From positions 2,478,501 to 2,542,500 of the forward strand of contig NC_090772.1 of NCBI RefSeq assembly GCF_001761485.1: 64,000 bases of DNA, written 5' to 3'. Numbering within the stretch: position 1 is the stretch's first letter; each line of letters starts with the position of its first letter. The notes under the pieces are model-generated. The model was not told the DNA's origin. It saw only the letters and a program-made list of their open reading frames with translations, and made no database searches. This document shows positions 40,525-51,801 of the stretch, piece after piece. A program made the translations under genes and the position numbers. Source of the DNA: Yarrowia lipolytica (lineage: Eukaryota; Ascomycota; Dipodascomycetes; Dipodascales).

Positions 40525-43500
40525 ATGTCTATCGCCGTTTGTTGCATCCCGATACCAAACTCCACACAAATCAGCATGCTCTTTCGCTGTACGAATCCAG
40601 AAGGCTGGAGACTGGTGACCTGGTACTACGATCTCAGTCCTTGTGTCACACAGACAGCCATCTTTGTGCTGCCAAGTATAGTGGCTTTCACCTTAGGCAG
40701 TCACACTCTCTACCATTTCAGCAAGTACAGCAAACGAGACCGGCCCTACCGATGGCAGTACTCGATCACCTGGGACTACTACACCAAGCAAGTGAGTACT
40801 CTTATGACAACCGCCACTGACGATCGATTTCTTGTCCCCCCCCCCCACTAACACAGTCATTAACAGTCCTACAACAAGTCATTGCATTGATCATTCCATT
40901 GATCTCACCCTTTGCATCTGGGGATATTCGAAACTGGGCGCCACTGGCCCTTCTAGTCGCCACATACATCACCTTTCTCACCCAAAAATACGAATCGGAA
41001 CTTGGGAAACCCGCATCGACCTCAGTGCTACTGTTCTGGCTGTTTGAAGCCGCCTTTGTGATCCTCTCTTGCTACGGATGGGTGATTCGACGGATCTACG
41101 GCGCCAAACAGGCTGGAAGCTCGTTTATTCTCATTATCGCTCTCCTAGGAGTCATTTCAACTGTCATGATCTACCTGGAATCTCAGGTCTACGAGCCTGT
41201 CACAACTAAACTGGAAGATGAAGAAATGGAAGATGAAGAGGAGGCTGCCGAATCGGAACCCCGTGAATCATTCTCACGAGTATCCCCATACGACTCGGCC
41301 CACATCTTGTCACGGGCCTACTGCTCCTGGATCTCTCCATTCCTCAAACTGGGAAACAAGAGACCCCTCAAACTGACTGATCTGCCTCCACCCCCAGAGT
41401 TTGTCAAGGCTGAGGGCCTGTACAAGGAATGGGTGTCTAGAGGATGGTCCCGTGATGGATCACTCCTATACGCGCTGATTGTCCAGTTCTTCCCCACTTA
41501 CCTCACATGTGCAATGTTCTACCTCATCAGCACATTCACTCCCTTCATCCAACCCTTCTTGCTGCGATCACTCATTATATTTGTGGGGGAGTATCTCGAG
41601 GAGGGAAGTATTGTTCCTCTTTCTCGTGGAATTTCTCTCATCTTTGTCATGATTCTCACCCAGCTCATGTCATCTCTTCTCTCGATCAAGGGCTTTCTGT
41701 TGACCCAAGCTTTGCAGACAAAACTCAACTCCACCATGACTTCTCTGATCCATGCCAAGGCTCTGTCTTTGAGTGCCGAATCCGTGTCCGAGCACTCCAT
41801 CGGTGAGATCCTGACTCTCATGACCACCGATATCTATCGGATTTCAGCAGCTATCGAGTCCTTCGATACCATCTGGAAGGCCCCCCTTGAAGTCTTTCTG
41901 TGTTGGTCTTCAATGTACTTCCTCATTGGAAATGCCATGTGGCTCGGAATTATTGTCATGTGCGCGCTTTTACCCATTACAGCAATCATCTCAAAGGTCC
42001 GGTTCCGACTACTTAAGCAACTACGTAAAGTTCGTGCAAAGAGATATGATGCAACTAACGACTCTATCATCAACATCAAGTCTATCAAACTCTACTCTTG
42101 GGAAGCGCTGTTTGCTGACAAGGTCTTAGCATTGAGATCGGGCCAGGAAGTGGCCAAGCTCAGACAAATTGTGCTTATTAAGAACATTGAAAAGTTCATC
42201 TGGAAGACCGCCACGAGCTTTTCCTCGGCAGCGGCCTTTGCATGGTATGTCCTCGTGATGCATAAGGATCTCACCACTGAGATTGCATTCCCTGCCTTGT
42301 CGCTTTTTGGCATCTTGCTGGGCCCCTTTGGAGAACTTCCTTATGTTCTAAATCAGTTTAGTGAAGCCAAGATTGCTCTGGACAGAATTGAAGAATATCT
42401 GAGAGCTGGAGAGGTGCAGAAAGGGTTGATTGAGGATGATGGGTCTGAGTCTCACGACCAAACTGTCACCACCACGCCAGAAGTGGTGCTTAAAAATTGT
42501 TCCTTCACGTGGGACCGAAAGCATGAAATTCCCCTTCTGAAAGACATCTCCATGAACTGTTCTCCTGCTACTCTCACTTGCATTGTTGGACGAGTTGGTT
42601 CGGGTAAGACTGGTCTACTCATGTCCATCTTGGGTGAGACTTTCAAGAAAAGTGGAACACTCACTACCTCCGGATCAATGGCATACGTATCTCAGCAGCC
42701 GTGGATTTTTAACGCAACCGTTCGAGACAACATTCTATTTGGCAGCAAATATGACCAGGAGGTGTACGAACATGTCATCGACGCATGTGCGTTGTCACAT
42801 GATTTGGAACTGTTGCCCGATGGAGACTTGACTGAGGTTGGTGAGAAAGGTATCTCGCTTTCAGGAGGCCAGAAGGCTCGTCTAGCTCTGGCAAGAGCCG
42901 TTTACTCTCGTGCCGATATCATCATCCTTGACGATGTCCTTGCTGCTGTCGATGAGCACGTTCAGAGTCATCTGATTCGCAACGTGGTTGGCCAAAATGG
43001 CTTGCTGAGCGGAAAGACTCGAATCCTCGCAACCAACACGGTTGGTGTGTTGAAACAGGCAGATCACGTGATCTGGCTCGACGATGGTCACTTGGTGGAA
43101 GAGGGTAAGTACGATGATCTGATGAAGTCCAACGGACGGCTGACTAAGCTGGTGGATGAGTATCATCGAGAGTCTCCTGGCACCGAGGCCACTGCGGTCG
43201 AGGCTATCGACTCTACTGTCGAGGTTGAAGAGTTGAAGGATGATGGTGACGAGGATGATGAAGAGCCCAAGGAAGTGACGGAAGAGCCTGTGTCCAGAGA
43301 TTCTCCTACTCCATTCAACTTTATGCTTCGGCGCGCTTCCACCTTGTCTCATTTCTCTACCGACAACATTCCTCTGAGAGAAGATGTGCGACGAACTCGT
43401 ATCTCAGACGAAGTTACAGCTTTTGGAAAGGTCAAATCAAGTGTATTCTACAAGTTCTTTGCTGCCTGTGGTCTACATAACGTTGCACTGTTCCTCTTCT

Positions 43501-45323
43501 TCACTGTTCTAGCCAACATGGCTGGAGTCGGATCAACTTTGTGGCTGAAGAAATGGGGAGAAGAAGGTAGTGCCCACCTTGGACATATGGTGAGAATGAC
43601 TTCCCAGTTTTTCAGTCATACTGTTTGGAAAGAGAGCAAACCAGAACAGCAGCTCATGGAAATGTCTCATAGCTTGTCATTCACGTTCCCTGCGCTGTCT
43701 CAGGCTAACTTTGCTCTTGTCTATTTCCTTCTTGGACTAACGTCTGGTCTGTTCACTTTGATTGGCTCGGTTGTATGGTTCTCATATGGCTCAATTGCCG
43801 CTTCGCAGAACTTGTTCAAGACCATGCTAGCTGCTGTTCTGGCGTCTCCAATGTCCTTCTTCGAGAGCACTCCTATTGGCCGTATCACAAACAGATTTTC
43901 CAGTGACATCTCTACTCTGGACCACGTGATTCCCTTCCAGATTGAGGCATTCATTGGAGGTGCCTTCGGGGCCCTGGCTTCTATTCTCGTCATTGCATGG
44001 ACTACACCAGTGTCTTTGTGCATAATTCTCCCTACACTTATCATCTATCGACGAACACAACTGTATTATGTCAGCAGTGCTCGGCAGGTGCGTCGAATCG
44101 CCTCGTCGGCAGGCAGCCCTGTGATCAGTCATTTCCAGGAGTGTCTCACTGGTCTCAGTAATGTCCGTGCCTTTGGCAAAAGCTCGTGGTTCAAGACCAA
44201 AATTACGAGTCTTATGGACACCAAGACCAAAACGCAGTTCATCTCGTACTCATTGTCTTCGTGGCTTACTCTGCGACTTGGATTGGTTGGAGCTCTGGTT
44301 GTGGGAAGTGTTGGACTCGGCCTGATTGGAGGAGTGCGTCTTTCTCGTGACACGGATGGACCCAAGTGGACTCCTTCGGGCCATGTGACAGCTGGAACAG
44401 TGGGTTTGGCTATGACGTATGCTCTACGAGTTGCCTCTTCTCTTAGTCGGTTGGTACGACTCTTGATTCGAATGGAAACCCAGAGTGTTGCTGTCGAGCG
44501 GGTCATTGAGTATTGTGAGCTTCCCCCCGAGGGTCTTACCGAGGGTTCTTCCACTGAACAATCTCTAGCTCCCAATTCAGAAGCCCATATTACGTTCGAC
44601 AACTACTCCACACGGTACAGGCCCCATCTAGATCTCATTCTCAAGGACCTTTCTTTCTCCATTGCGCGTCAGGAGAAAATCGGCGTGGTTGGACGAACAG
44701 GAGCTGGAAAAAGCTCCCTTACCCTCGCACTCTTTCGAATCATCGAGGCGGCTGGAGGAGCCATCAAGATTGACCAAGGAGACATCTCGTTACGCAAACT
44801 GGAGTCTCTTCGATCCGGTCTCTCTATCATTCCTCAAGATGCTCAAATATTTGAGGGCTCGCTGAGAGACAATTTGGATCCCAGACAGGAGTATGACGAC
44901 CAGCAGTTGTGGTCTGTGTTGAAGCTCTCCCTTCTGGAGGAATTTGTGTCTCGATCATCTGAAGGGTTAGACATGAAGGTTGCGGGTGGCGAGGCCGGCG
45001 GAGGAGGAAACCTTTCTGTAGGCCAGAAGCAGCTCATTTGTTTGGCTCGGGCGCTGCTCAACCCCAGTCCTATTCTTGTGCTTGATGAGGCAACTGCTTC
45101 GGTTGACATTGAGACTGACGCACACATTCAACGGACCATCAGAACCGAATTCAAGCACAAGACGATCATAACCATTGCCCACAGACTCAACACAGTCATT
45201 GACAGTGACAAGATTCTGGTGCTTGATCAGGGACGGGTGGTGGAGTTTGATTCGCCTCAGAACCTGCTGGAGAAGGAAGGAGGACATTTTTGGAAACTCT
45301 GCAAGCAAGCAGGTTTGGCATGA
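40525..45323 (+). CDS. YCF1: Full-length ABCC (MRP) transporter, Ycf1-like, two exons
   Basis: Exon 1 is 40525-40791 and exon 2 is 40857-45323, giving 1577 residues. Exon 1 supplies the start of the N-terminal TMD0 (CTNPEGWRLVTWYYDLSPC, matching the Ycf1 pattern). Then come the linker with SPYDSAHILSR, transmembrane domain 1, NBD1 (Walker A GRVGSGKT near residue 667, LSGGQKARL near 757, ILDDVLAAVD near 777), transmembrane domain 2 and NBD2 (GRTGAGKS near 1367, LSVGQKQ near 1475, LDEATASVD near 1496). NBD1 has Asp in place of the catalytic Glu and ILATNT instead of the switch His, the degenerate state also seen in Ycf1. Such pumps move glutathione conjugates and metals into the vacuole. ATG 40576 is an alternative start (1560 residues). 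Bpt1 is the closest alternative name. Confidence 0.85.
40792..40856 (+). other. Spliceosomal intron of the YCF1-like gene (65 nt)
   Basis: Donor GTGAGT at 40792, a C10-type pyrimidine run, and ACTAACACAG at the 3' end. Phase 0; removing it joins TKQ to SLTVLQQ in one frame. Confidence 0.85.
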
Positions 45324-45403
45324 TGTATATATATATCTATTCTAATTGATTGTATTATGGTGTAGGCGTACAGCTTCAATGCACGCCCAATTGGTCGGTA
45401 TTG

Positions 45404-45467
45404 GAGCTCGTGATTTGGCGAGCTCGTGATTTGGCGAGCTCATGATTTGATACGCTCGTGATATGCT
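45404..45467. repeat. 16-bp tandem repeat, four units
   Basis: Units GAGCTCGTGATTTGGC, twice exact, then two diverged copies (GAGCTCATGATTTGAT, ACGCTCGTGATATGCT). Confidence 0.9.
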
Positions 45468-45685
45468 TTCTTTTCTCTGTTTTTTTTTTTTCAGTTTTCT
45501 TTCATTCTTATTTTTACGCACATTTCACAACTAATTTCACGTATCCAATAATTCAAGCAACAGCAAGTGTCTCCAATTTAACGTTTGGAGGAGTCGATTT
45601 GGGACACGTAATAAGGTTCAGGATTTGGGGAAGGTCGAGTTGTAGGACTGGAATGATTTGAATTGGGGGAAGGATTGGGGAGAGT

Positions 45686-45830
45686 CACGTGACAAAAATC
45701 GAGAGGAAACAGACGGTATTATAGATGTCTACGGTTTGTCACGTGACCCGCAGCCACCACGTGACCCAGAAGCCGCCATCGAGCCACCAGACCTTCTGCT
45801 CCCCTTCCACCCTCTCTATTTTCTCACGTG
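45686..45830. promoter_or_regulatory. Cluster of four CACGTG sites upstream of the p24 gene
   Basis: CACGTG at 45686-45691, 45740-45745, 45758-45763 and 45825-45830; two are within the larger palindrome GTCACGTGAC. This is the core bound by Cbf1/Pho4/USF-type bHLH factors. The nearest start codon is 100 bp further on (45931). Confidence 0.55.
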
Positions 45831-45930
45831 AAATGGCAACCTTAATTGTAATATCCCACTCCTGCCACGTCCGTCTTTTAACACGCGATCCAAACTCTCC
45901 TTCCACACACAAGACGGAATCCACGACGCA

Positions 45931-46828
45931 ATGTTCAAGTATCTGGTTTCGATTCTGCTGCTTGTCAGTCAGGTGGCTGCCCTGCACTTCTACCTCGAGG
46001 GCGATCAGCAGCGATGTTTCTACGAGGAGCTGCCCAAGGGCACTCTTGTTGTTGGTGAGTATCAGCGTGGGCTAGACGGAGTCACACACAAGGAACAATA
46101 CCGCGCGAGAAGCGACACAGAAGGAGACGCGGCTACAGAAGGCGGGAATGACGCGACGTGGCGCGACGATGTTTGAGACTTGTGTTGCTAGTTTGCAGCC
46201 TTGTGAATGCCACATGGATGACACAGGTTGTGGTTGATCTATCGCGACAGTTTTACCAAAAACGTGATCTGGAAACAAAAACGGCTCCACCATCAATACT
46301 AACGCAGGCAAGTACGACGCGTGGGAGTACCAGCCTGAGTCTGGCCAGTGGATCAAGCCCCACAACCTGGCTATCCTGACCACCATCGAGGAGACTTTTG
46401 ACAACGACCACATGGTGCGATCCCACCGAGGAGAGATGGCCGGCGACATCCACTACATTACTGCCGATCACGGCGAGCACAAGATCTGTTTCCGAGCCGC
46501 CACCAAGGACCGAGGATGGTTCAAGAACAGCCGAGTCAAGATCACCTTCGACATGAGCTTTGGCGAGGGCTCTCTGCTCGACTCCAAGAACGAGGTCAAG
46601 GTTCAGGGTATTGTTGCCCGACTCCAGCAGGTTCGACAGCGAGTTCTTGAGATCCGACGAGAGCAGGTCTACATGCGAGAGCGAGAGGCCCAGTTCCGAG
46701 ACCAGTCCGAGTCCACAAACTCTCGAGTTGTCCGATGGATCATCATCCAGGCCATTGTTCTGGGAGCCACCTGTGCTTGGCAGCTCAACCATCTGCGAGG
46801 TTTCTTCACCAAGCAGAAGCTGGTTTAA
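45931..46828 (+). CDS. p24 (TMED/Erp) cargo receptor, alpha type, two exons
   Basis: Exon 1 is 45931-46054 and exon 2 46308-46828, giving 214 residues. It has a signal peptide (residues 1-17), then LHFYLEGDQQRCFYEELP, the GOLD-domain start of alpha p24 proteins (compare animal TMED9 and yeast Erp1/5/6), a second Cys in KICFRA, a coiled-coil region (RLQQVRQRVLEIRREQ), one transmembrane helix (IIIQAIVLGATCAWQL) and a short tail with FF (RGFFTKQKLV), the signal for COPII binding. p24 proteins cycle between ER and Golgi and sort GPI-anchored and other cargo. The ATG at 45931 follows a CACGTG cluster. An ATG at 45833 opens an overlapping upstream frame. Confidence 0.92.
46055..46307 (+). other. 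Spliceosomal intron of the p24 gene (253 nt)
   Basis: Donor GTGAGT, acceptor region TACTAACGCAG. Phase 1; joining gives LVVGKYDAWEYQ, the family pattern. Confidence 0.92.
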
Positions 46829-47246
46829 AAATAGATTAAGGAAGATGTTATTGTTGAGAGTGGGTAGACTAGAGATACGCCTTGGATACGTCACGTGATG
46901 CGAGGCAATGAGACAGACAGATTTTCGTGTACCCGCACGTTAGTAGACGTAGGAAACGTCGACGAATATGACAGTGTGATCCATTCTATACAACGACCTT
47001 GTTTTCAGACTACAGTACAGTACAGTAATCAACAGTTTCATTATCTATTCACTGTCGAAACTCTAAGCTCGCGATAGCTGCAAGTTAGTTTATAAAAAAT
47101 GGAGTTTCAAATTTCAAGACACTCTACACAACTTGTTTGAGGGTGCAAGTACAAGAAAGTTGATACGGTGCGGGTTCGGTTCACAATATCCGCCCTTCAA
47201 TAAATCAAGTGACATAGACCTCGACAGCTGCACGGTACACGCCAAT
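46829..47246. other. Intergenic, promoter of UBA4
   Basis: Includes a CACGTGATG site (46892) and an ACAGTACAGTACAGTAATC stretch (47013). The UBA4 frame stays open upstream of its ATG but without another ATG. Confidence 0.5.
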
Positions 47247-48437
47247 ATGGACAGATCGGACTCTGAGAAAACGGACGTTCTTCCAATGTTCAAACAGGAG
47301 TATGGCAGATATGGGCGACAGATGCTGGTGCCTGAGTTTGGAATATCCGGCCAGTTGGATTTGCGATCGAAACGGATCCTGGTGGTTGGAGCTGGAGGTC
47401 TGGGGTCTCCAGCAATTCAGTATCTGGCTGGAGCAGGGATAGGACATATCACCATCATTGACGATGATACGGTGGAGGAGTCTAATTTGCATAGACAGAC
47501 GATTCATGCTGGAAACGTGAATGTGCCCAAATCTGAGAGTGCGGCCGAGTTTGTTGGAAAGCTCAACCCTTGCATTTCCGTGACCCCCATGGTTGTTCGT
47601 CTCTCTCCATCCAACTCCTTCAGCGTCTTCGAGGGTCATGATCTCGTCTTGGACTGCACCGATGGCCCGGCTGTTAGGTACCTGATCAACGACACAGCTG
47701 TGCTTTCGGGAATTCCTGTGGTTTCTGCATCTGCTCTCAAAACCGAGGGTCAGCTCAGTATATACAACTACAATGGAGGGCCTTGCTACCGATGTCTGTT
47801 TCCCATTCCTCCACCTGCTGACGCGGTTCAAACGTGTGGAGATGGGGGTATCATGGGGCCGGTGGTGGGAATGATGGGTATGAGTCAGGCTATGGAAGCC
47901 ATCAAACTGCTCACAGGAGTATACAGCGAGTCTTTCACTCCCTTTCTCATGCTTTATTCTGCATACAACTTTCCTCCATGGAAATCTGTCAAGGTGCGGA
48001 AACGACAGAAGACATGTGCAGCCTGTGGAGACGTGCCCCGCATTTCCAGACAACTTATAGAGACGGGACAAGTGGATTACTCTGAGTTCTGCGGATCTCC
48101 TAGCCAGGTGTTGCTTGGCGAGGAGCATAGAATCACACCCGAAGAGTATAGCAAGATTGTGTCTACCAAACATATACTGTTGGATGTTCGAGAGAGACCT
48201 CAGTTCGACATCACGTCTTTTCCTAGGTCCATAAACATTCCGTGGTCTGAGCTCAAACACAAGGAGGAGTTGGATGTTCAAGTGGATGGCTCTCCAGTAT
48301 ATGTTGTCTGTCGGTACGGAAACGACTCTCAGAACGCGGTTGACAAGCTGCAAAAACTCGGCATTCCATCCAAGGATATCAAGGGTGGACTCTATGCATG
48401 GGCTAAGAATGTGGACGAGAAGTTCCCCATCTACTAA
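47247..48437 (+). CDS. UBA4: Ubiquitin-like modifier activating enzyme / sulfurtransferase Uba4 (MOCS3 family)
   Basis: The 396-residue protein joins an E1/MoeB-type adenylating domain to a C-terminal rhodanese domain. Seen: GAGGLG nucleotide loop (residues 48-53), EESNLHRQ, two zinc-binding pairs CYRC (180, 183) and CAAC (257, 260), the candidate thioester Cys197 in TCGDGG, and the rhodanese active-site Cys355 in VVCRYGND. Uba4 adenylates and thiocarboxylates Urm1, which then thiolates the wobble uridine of Lys, Glu and Gln tRNAs and can modify proteins. The open frame begins upstream, but 47247 is the first ATG. The stop lies 41 bp from the stop of the convergent WD40 gene, so the transcripts probably overlap at their 3' ends. 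Confidence 0.95.
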   Translation: MDRSDSEKTDVLPMFKQEYGRYGRQMLVPEFGISGQLDLRSKRILVVGAGGLGSPAIQYLAGAGIGHITIIDDDTVEESNLHRQTIHAGNVNVPKSESAAEFVGKLNPCISVTPMVVRLSPSNSFSVFEGHDLVLDCTDGPAVRYLINDTAVLSGIPVVSASALKTEGQLSIYNYNGGPCYRCLFPIPPPADAVQTCGDGGIMGPVVGMMGMSQAMEAIKLLTGVYSESFTPFLMLYSAYNFPPWKSVKVRKRQKTCAACGDVPRISRQLIETGQVDYSEFCGSPSQVLLGEEHRITPEEYSKIVSTKHILLDVRERPQFDITSFPRSINIPWSELKHKEELDVQVDGSPVYVVCRYGNDSQNAVDKLQKLGIPSKDIKGGLYAWAKNVDEKFPIY

Positions 48438-48478
48438 TTCCCAGTTAGGCACAATAATAAAATTACATATATAACTAC

Positions 48479-50326
48479 TTAAACAACACAATCAACGCGC
48501 ACAAGCCCTGAAGTGAGACCAGCAGCATACCATCCTCCAGTAGCGGCGTTGTTGTTCCATTGGACGGATGTGACGGTGACGTTTTCAGGGAAAGTCACCC
48601 TGTTCTTCGAGTTTGTGGCCTTGACAAACCCGTCCGAGCGCAGTCCATCGAACAATCGATACCTATTCTCCTTCTTGGAGTACTCGAATCGCCACAGAAT
48701 GGTAAAGGCGTACGAGTGCGTGTATCGAGCGCCCACCATGACTCTTCTGACACAGTTACCCATAGCCACAGTTCCGTCCGAGCCTCCAGAAATGACAAAC
48801 GGATGGTTGATGGAGGTACCCACACTCATAGCGTGCGTCTGGTGTCGTGTGACAGAAGTCAGAGACTTGTACAGGTTCAGCTGTCGAGTGGGCAAGACTC
48901 GAACAGTCTCGGAATCCTCCAAACACGTGAACGAAGACACATGGCTCTGGTACGCCACCGCAGGTGTGTAGTCAATGACTCGTAGGTTGATAGCCCGAGT
49001 GTGACGAGCATCAGAGACGTCTGTGAGTTTACAGAAACCGTCTGGCGACGAGGAAAACACCAAATGTGAGTCGACGGGGTAGCCACAGGCAATGGAGGCT
49101 ACGTAGGTGGAGTGGATGGGCAGAAAGTACGACGGTATCAGTGCGGTTTCATCGTCTGTGTCTGAGATATCGAACTCGGCAATCTTTCCGTCTGTGTATC
49201 CGACCACAATGACTGTGGGTCCTCTCCAACACAAGCAGGTGGCTTTTGAGCTGGCCAACATAAATGTTCTGTAGGGAGCCTTGAGAGTCATGTGCACGGG
49301 TTCGTCGTTATTGTTGTAGGGCACTTCAAAAACACGCACAGAGCCGTCTTGGAAAACAGAGGCCAGTAGTCCTACACTGTCTCGAGCATCATCCTGGTTT
49401 CTGGGTTGGAAGGCCATTTCCGAAGCGAAGCCGAAATCAAACGTGAATACCTGGTTCAGTGATGGCTGTGGGCTAAACTTCCATATTTGAATCGTTCCAG
49501 GTCCAGTATTGCAGGCAAAGGCCTTGAACGTCGGGTCTGTGGATTCTGGCAGACCGGTGGTGGAGTCTGACAGAGAACTGTTGAGAGTGGAGACCGCCAG
49601 GTACTGGGCCACGGTGTGTCCGTAGGCCCAGGCGACAGACGAAACAGGAGCTCCAGCGTTAATTACCGAAGCTGGGTTAGGTGCATCCTGATCGCCTCCA
49701 CTGGCTTTCCAGGAAGAGCTAGTCTTGGGGGCCAGAGTGGTCTCTTCACCGGTGCTATTCAAAAGAGACATTGAAGGACCAAGGGTGGTGAGATCATCGC
49801 CCTTTTCGGCAGTTCCAAACTGCTCAGCCACGTTGACTTTGAGGTCAGGAGGCGTCTCGAACGTCACATTGGGCGTCATGATATTCTTGCCCCACGCGTA
49901 GGTCACGTTACCCCAGGTTTGACGGATAGCATTACCCTTGACCCGCGAAGCCTCATCAAAGCCGTAGAACAGGTTGAACCGGTCTTTGAGAGCCACCTTT
50001 CGGTCCTCTCCATTCTCCTTGTTGGCAGCCGCCGCCTTTGTCGTCGGAATCTTTTTCACAGGCATTTTTCGCGGCGTGTTTTTGAGAGTCGGCTTGACGG
50101 CCTTGGTCTTGGATTTGCTGGACTTGCTGGGCACGTAGTCCACCTCCATCTCGTCACCGTAGTTGCCATCTTCCTCCTCAGCCTTGACCTCGTTCACATC
50201 CACGTCCATGTCGTCATCTTCCACGGTCGGTTCAATGCCGGGGTTGAAGTCCGAGTCCGAGTCGTCACCCGCAAAGTCGTCGCCCTCCATCACGTAGGAG
50301 GGCCGAGGACGCCTTGATCGTGTCAT
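48479..50326 (-). CDS. TFC6: WD40 protein, probable TFIIIC subunit (Tfc6/Sfc6/GTF3C2 type)
   Basis: The 615-residue protein has an acidic N-terminus (DDFAGDDSDSDFNPG, many Asp/Glu to about residue 65), a Lys-rich linker with PTLKNTPRKMPVKKIPTTKA, and a C-terminal set of beta-propeller repeats (about 220-600), with TIQIWKFS, ASVFQDGSVRVFEVP, FVISGGSDGTVAMGN and others. The pattern VSSVAWAYG... YLAVSTLNSS, then GLLASVFQDGSVRVFE matches the GTF3C2 family as I know it. In yeast, tau91 (Tfc6) binds the B-box of tRNA genes with tau138. The call is recognition of order and motif style, not certain; another nuclear WD40 protein is possible. Convergent with UBA4. Confidence 0.6.
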   Translation of the reverse strand: MTRSRRPRPSYVMEGDDFAGDDSDSDFNPGIEPTVEDDDMDVDVNEVKAEEEDGNYGDEMEVDYVPSKSSKSKTKAVKPTLKNTPRKMPVKKIPTTKAAAANKENGEDRKVALKDRFNLFYGFDEASRVKGNAIRQTWGNVTYAWGKNIMTPNVTFETPPDLKVNVAEQFGTAEKGDDLTTLGPSMSLLNSTGEETTLAPKTSSSWKASGGDQDAPNPASVINAGAPVSSVAWAYGHTVAQYLAVSTLNSSLSDSTTGLPESTDPTFKAFACNTGPGTIQIWKFSPQPSLNQVFTFDFGFASEMAFQPRNQDDARDSVGLLASVFQDGSVRVFEVPYNNNDEPVHMTLKAPYRTFMLASSKATCLCWRGPTVIVVGYTDGKIAEFDISDTDDETALIPSYFLPIHSTYVASIACGYPVDSHLVFSSSPDGFCKLTDVSDARHTRAINLRVIDYTPAVAYQSHVSSFTCLEDSETVRVLPTRQLNLYKSLTSVTRHQTHAMSVGTSINHPFVISGGSDGTVAMGNCVRRVMVGARYTHSYAFTILWRFEYSKKENRYRLFDGLRSDGFVKATNSKNRVTFPENVTVTSVQWNNNAATGGWYAAGLTSGLVRVDCVV

Positions 50327-50876
50327 TGTGGGTTGCTGGTGGAAAAAAGTCGCGTTCCTGTGTTTTTTTCAGGTCCGTAATTTTCGAACGTTATTGCATA
50401 TCTCGCATAAACCTTGGCTGGGTAGTGTGAGGATGCTGAGTACGAAATAGAATATATATCCTGGTGAATAGTACGTGTTTGTGAAGAAACCGTGTTTCAG
50501 TTGGCAGATAATGTCTCTCAAACAACCTCTTTGGTCTCTAATTTGGATCCAGTACCGAGAATATAGCGCACGAGTACACAGGTCCAACGTCGTAAAAAAG
50601 GAGTCATACGACCTATGATCCAGCTTGCAATGGCATCACAAGTACAGTATTGTACAGTATGTGCCGGTATATACTGAGATATCGATATACCCCATAGTAA
50701 CACCTTGGTTTGCACTTTACAACGTCTAGCAAACAACAGAGATTGCTCACCCTTCCGATTCGTAACTCTTCACTGGAACCAAGGTTTCGTCACTGTACTG
50801 GCGCGTTTGTTGATACAAGTCTTCTACACACATCTACATTTCACACTCTCAATATCAAATATGTTACTATATACAT
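50327..50876. other. Intergenic between TFC6-like and MRPL16
   Basis: Carries AGTACAGTATTGTACAGTAT (50641) and similar GTAC motifs. No gene seen. Confidence 0.5.
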
Positions 50877-51801
50877 TTATCGTCGTCGGTACTTGACAAA
50901 CTCCTCCTTCTTGGAGTCCTCCAGGGCCTGGAACCGCTTGGTGGGGTTCTCGGACATCTCCTGCAGGTAGTTTCGGGGGGTGGCCTCGGGGACCTCCTGG
51001 GAGCCAACAACAGGCAGATCGCCCTTCTTGATCACCTCCCATCGGCCCGGCAGACGCCTGGAAGCTCGCTTGAAGGCCTCCTTGACAACCTGGTCGTGCA
51101 TCTGGCCTCCAACCTCAAATACCACCTTTCCAGTGGGCCATCGGGTGGCCATGTTCTCGATATCTCCCTTACCCTTACCCATTCGGATATTGACACCCTT
51201 TCGAGTGACGGGGGTGGAGAGCAGAAACCGTCGGTAGAGCTGAGAGCCGGGAGCGGCCTTTCGAATCAGCTGAGCAATGGCTCCGTCAGCGGCCTTGAGC
51301 TGCTTGTCAAACAGCCGCACACCCTCAGAAACAAGACGCAGGCCCCACTGGCCAAACTCGACCGTGGAGCCTCGAGTGGATCCTCCGGTTCGGACAGTGA
51401 TTCGGCCTCGCTGGGCCTTTCGTAGGTTCTTGAATCGAGGTGCATACTCGTGCTTGTGTCGAATGGAGCCCAGAGTGGGAACAGCAAAAGGAGACACGAC
51501 AGTAGGGCGGGTAGCTGAGTTAGTACGGCCGTCAGAGGAGCACGGTATTGAGGGTGGTCGACTCGGATAGACCTGTTGGAATGACAGGGATTCCTTATTC
51601 CCTAGGTTCCTTAAGTTGTGCAGTCATTCGTGAACTTCCGATCCGAAATTTTTCACTCTCACCGTGTCGTTTGGCACGGTCGTATTGTCGCTGAGAATCG
51701 ATCTGCTGATTGCATGGCTTCGCTGAATGCCTTCCAAGTCTCTTCCTTCCCCATTTCTAGCGTTACTCACCCCGTAGTCCGTTTACCAGTCGAGCCAGCA
51801 T
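50877..51801 (-). CDS. MRPL16: Mitochondrial large-subunit ribosomal protein uL16m, two exons
   Basis: On the minus strand exon 1 is 51801-51771 (31 nt) and exon 2 is 51514-50877, giving 222 residues. Exon 1 encodes only MLARLVNGLR, the beginning of a mitochondrial presequence that continues with ATRPTVVSPF. The mature part is a clear uL16: HKHEYAPRFKNLRKAQRGRI, FGQWGLRLV, FLLSTPVTRKGVNIRMGKGK and GKVVFEVGG. uL16 lies near the A-site and peptidyl-transferase centre of the ribosome and is assembled late. Without the intron the open frame has no ATG at all (it would have to start at GTG), so the tiny first exon is needed. Divergent from GCN3. Confidence 0.93.
51515..51770 (-). other. Spliceosomal intron of MRPL16 (256 nt)
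   Basis: On the minus strand: donor GTGAGT (51770-51765), 3' end TACTAACTCAG (51525-51515). Phase 1. It follows 31 nt of coding sequence. Confidence 0.88.

Larger units (their letters stand above)
45324..45930. other. Intergenic with 16-bp repeats and E-boxes
   Basis: Holds a 16-bp tandem repeat (45404-45467), T-runs and four CACGTG sites ahead of the p24 gene. No gene seen. Confidence 0.55.

Noticed and set aside
47205-48491. 428-codon open frame antisense to UBA4
   Set aside because: UBA4 on the plus strand is certain from its motifs; the antisense translation is low in structure, begins beyond the UBA4 stop and matches nothing.
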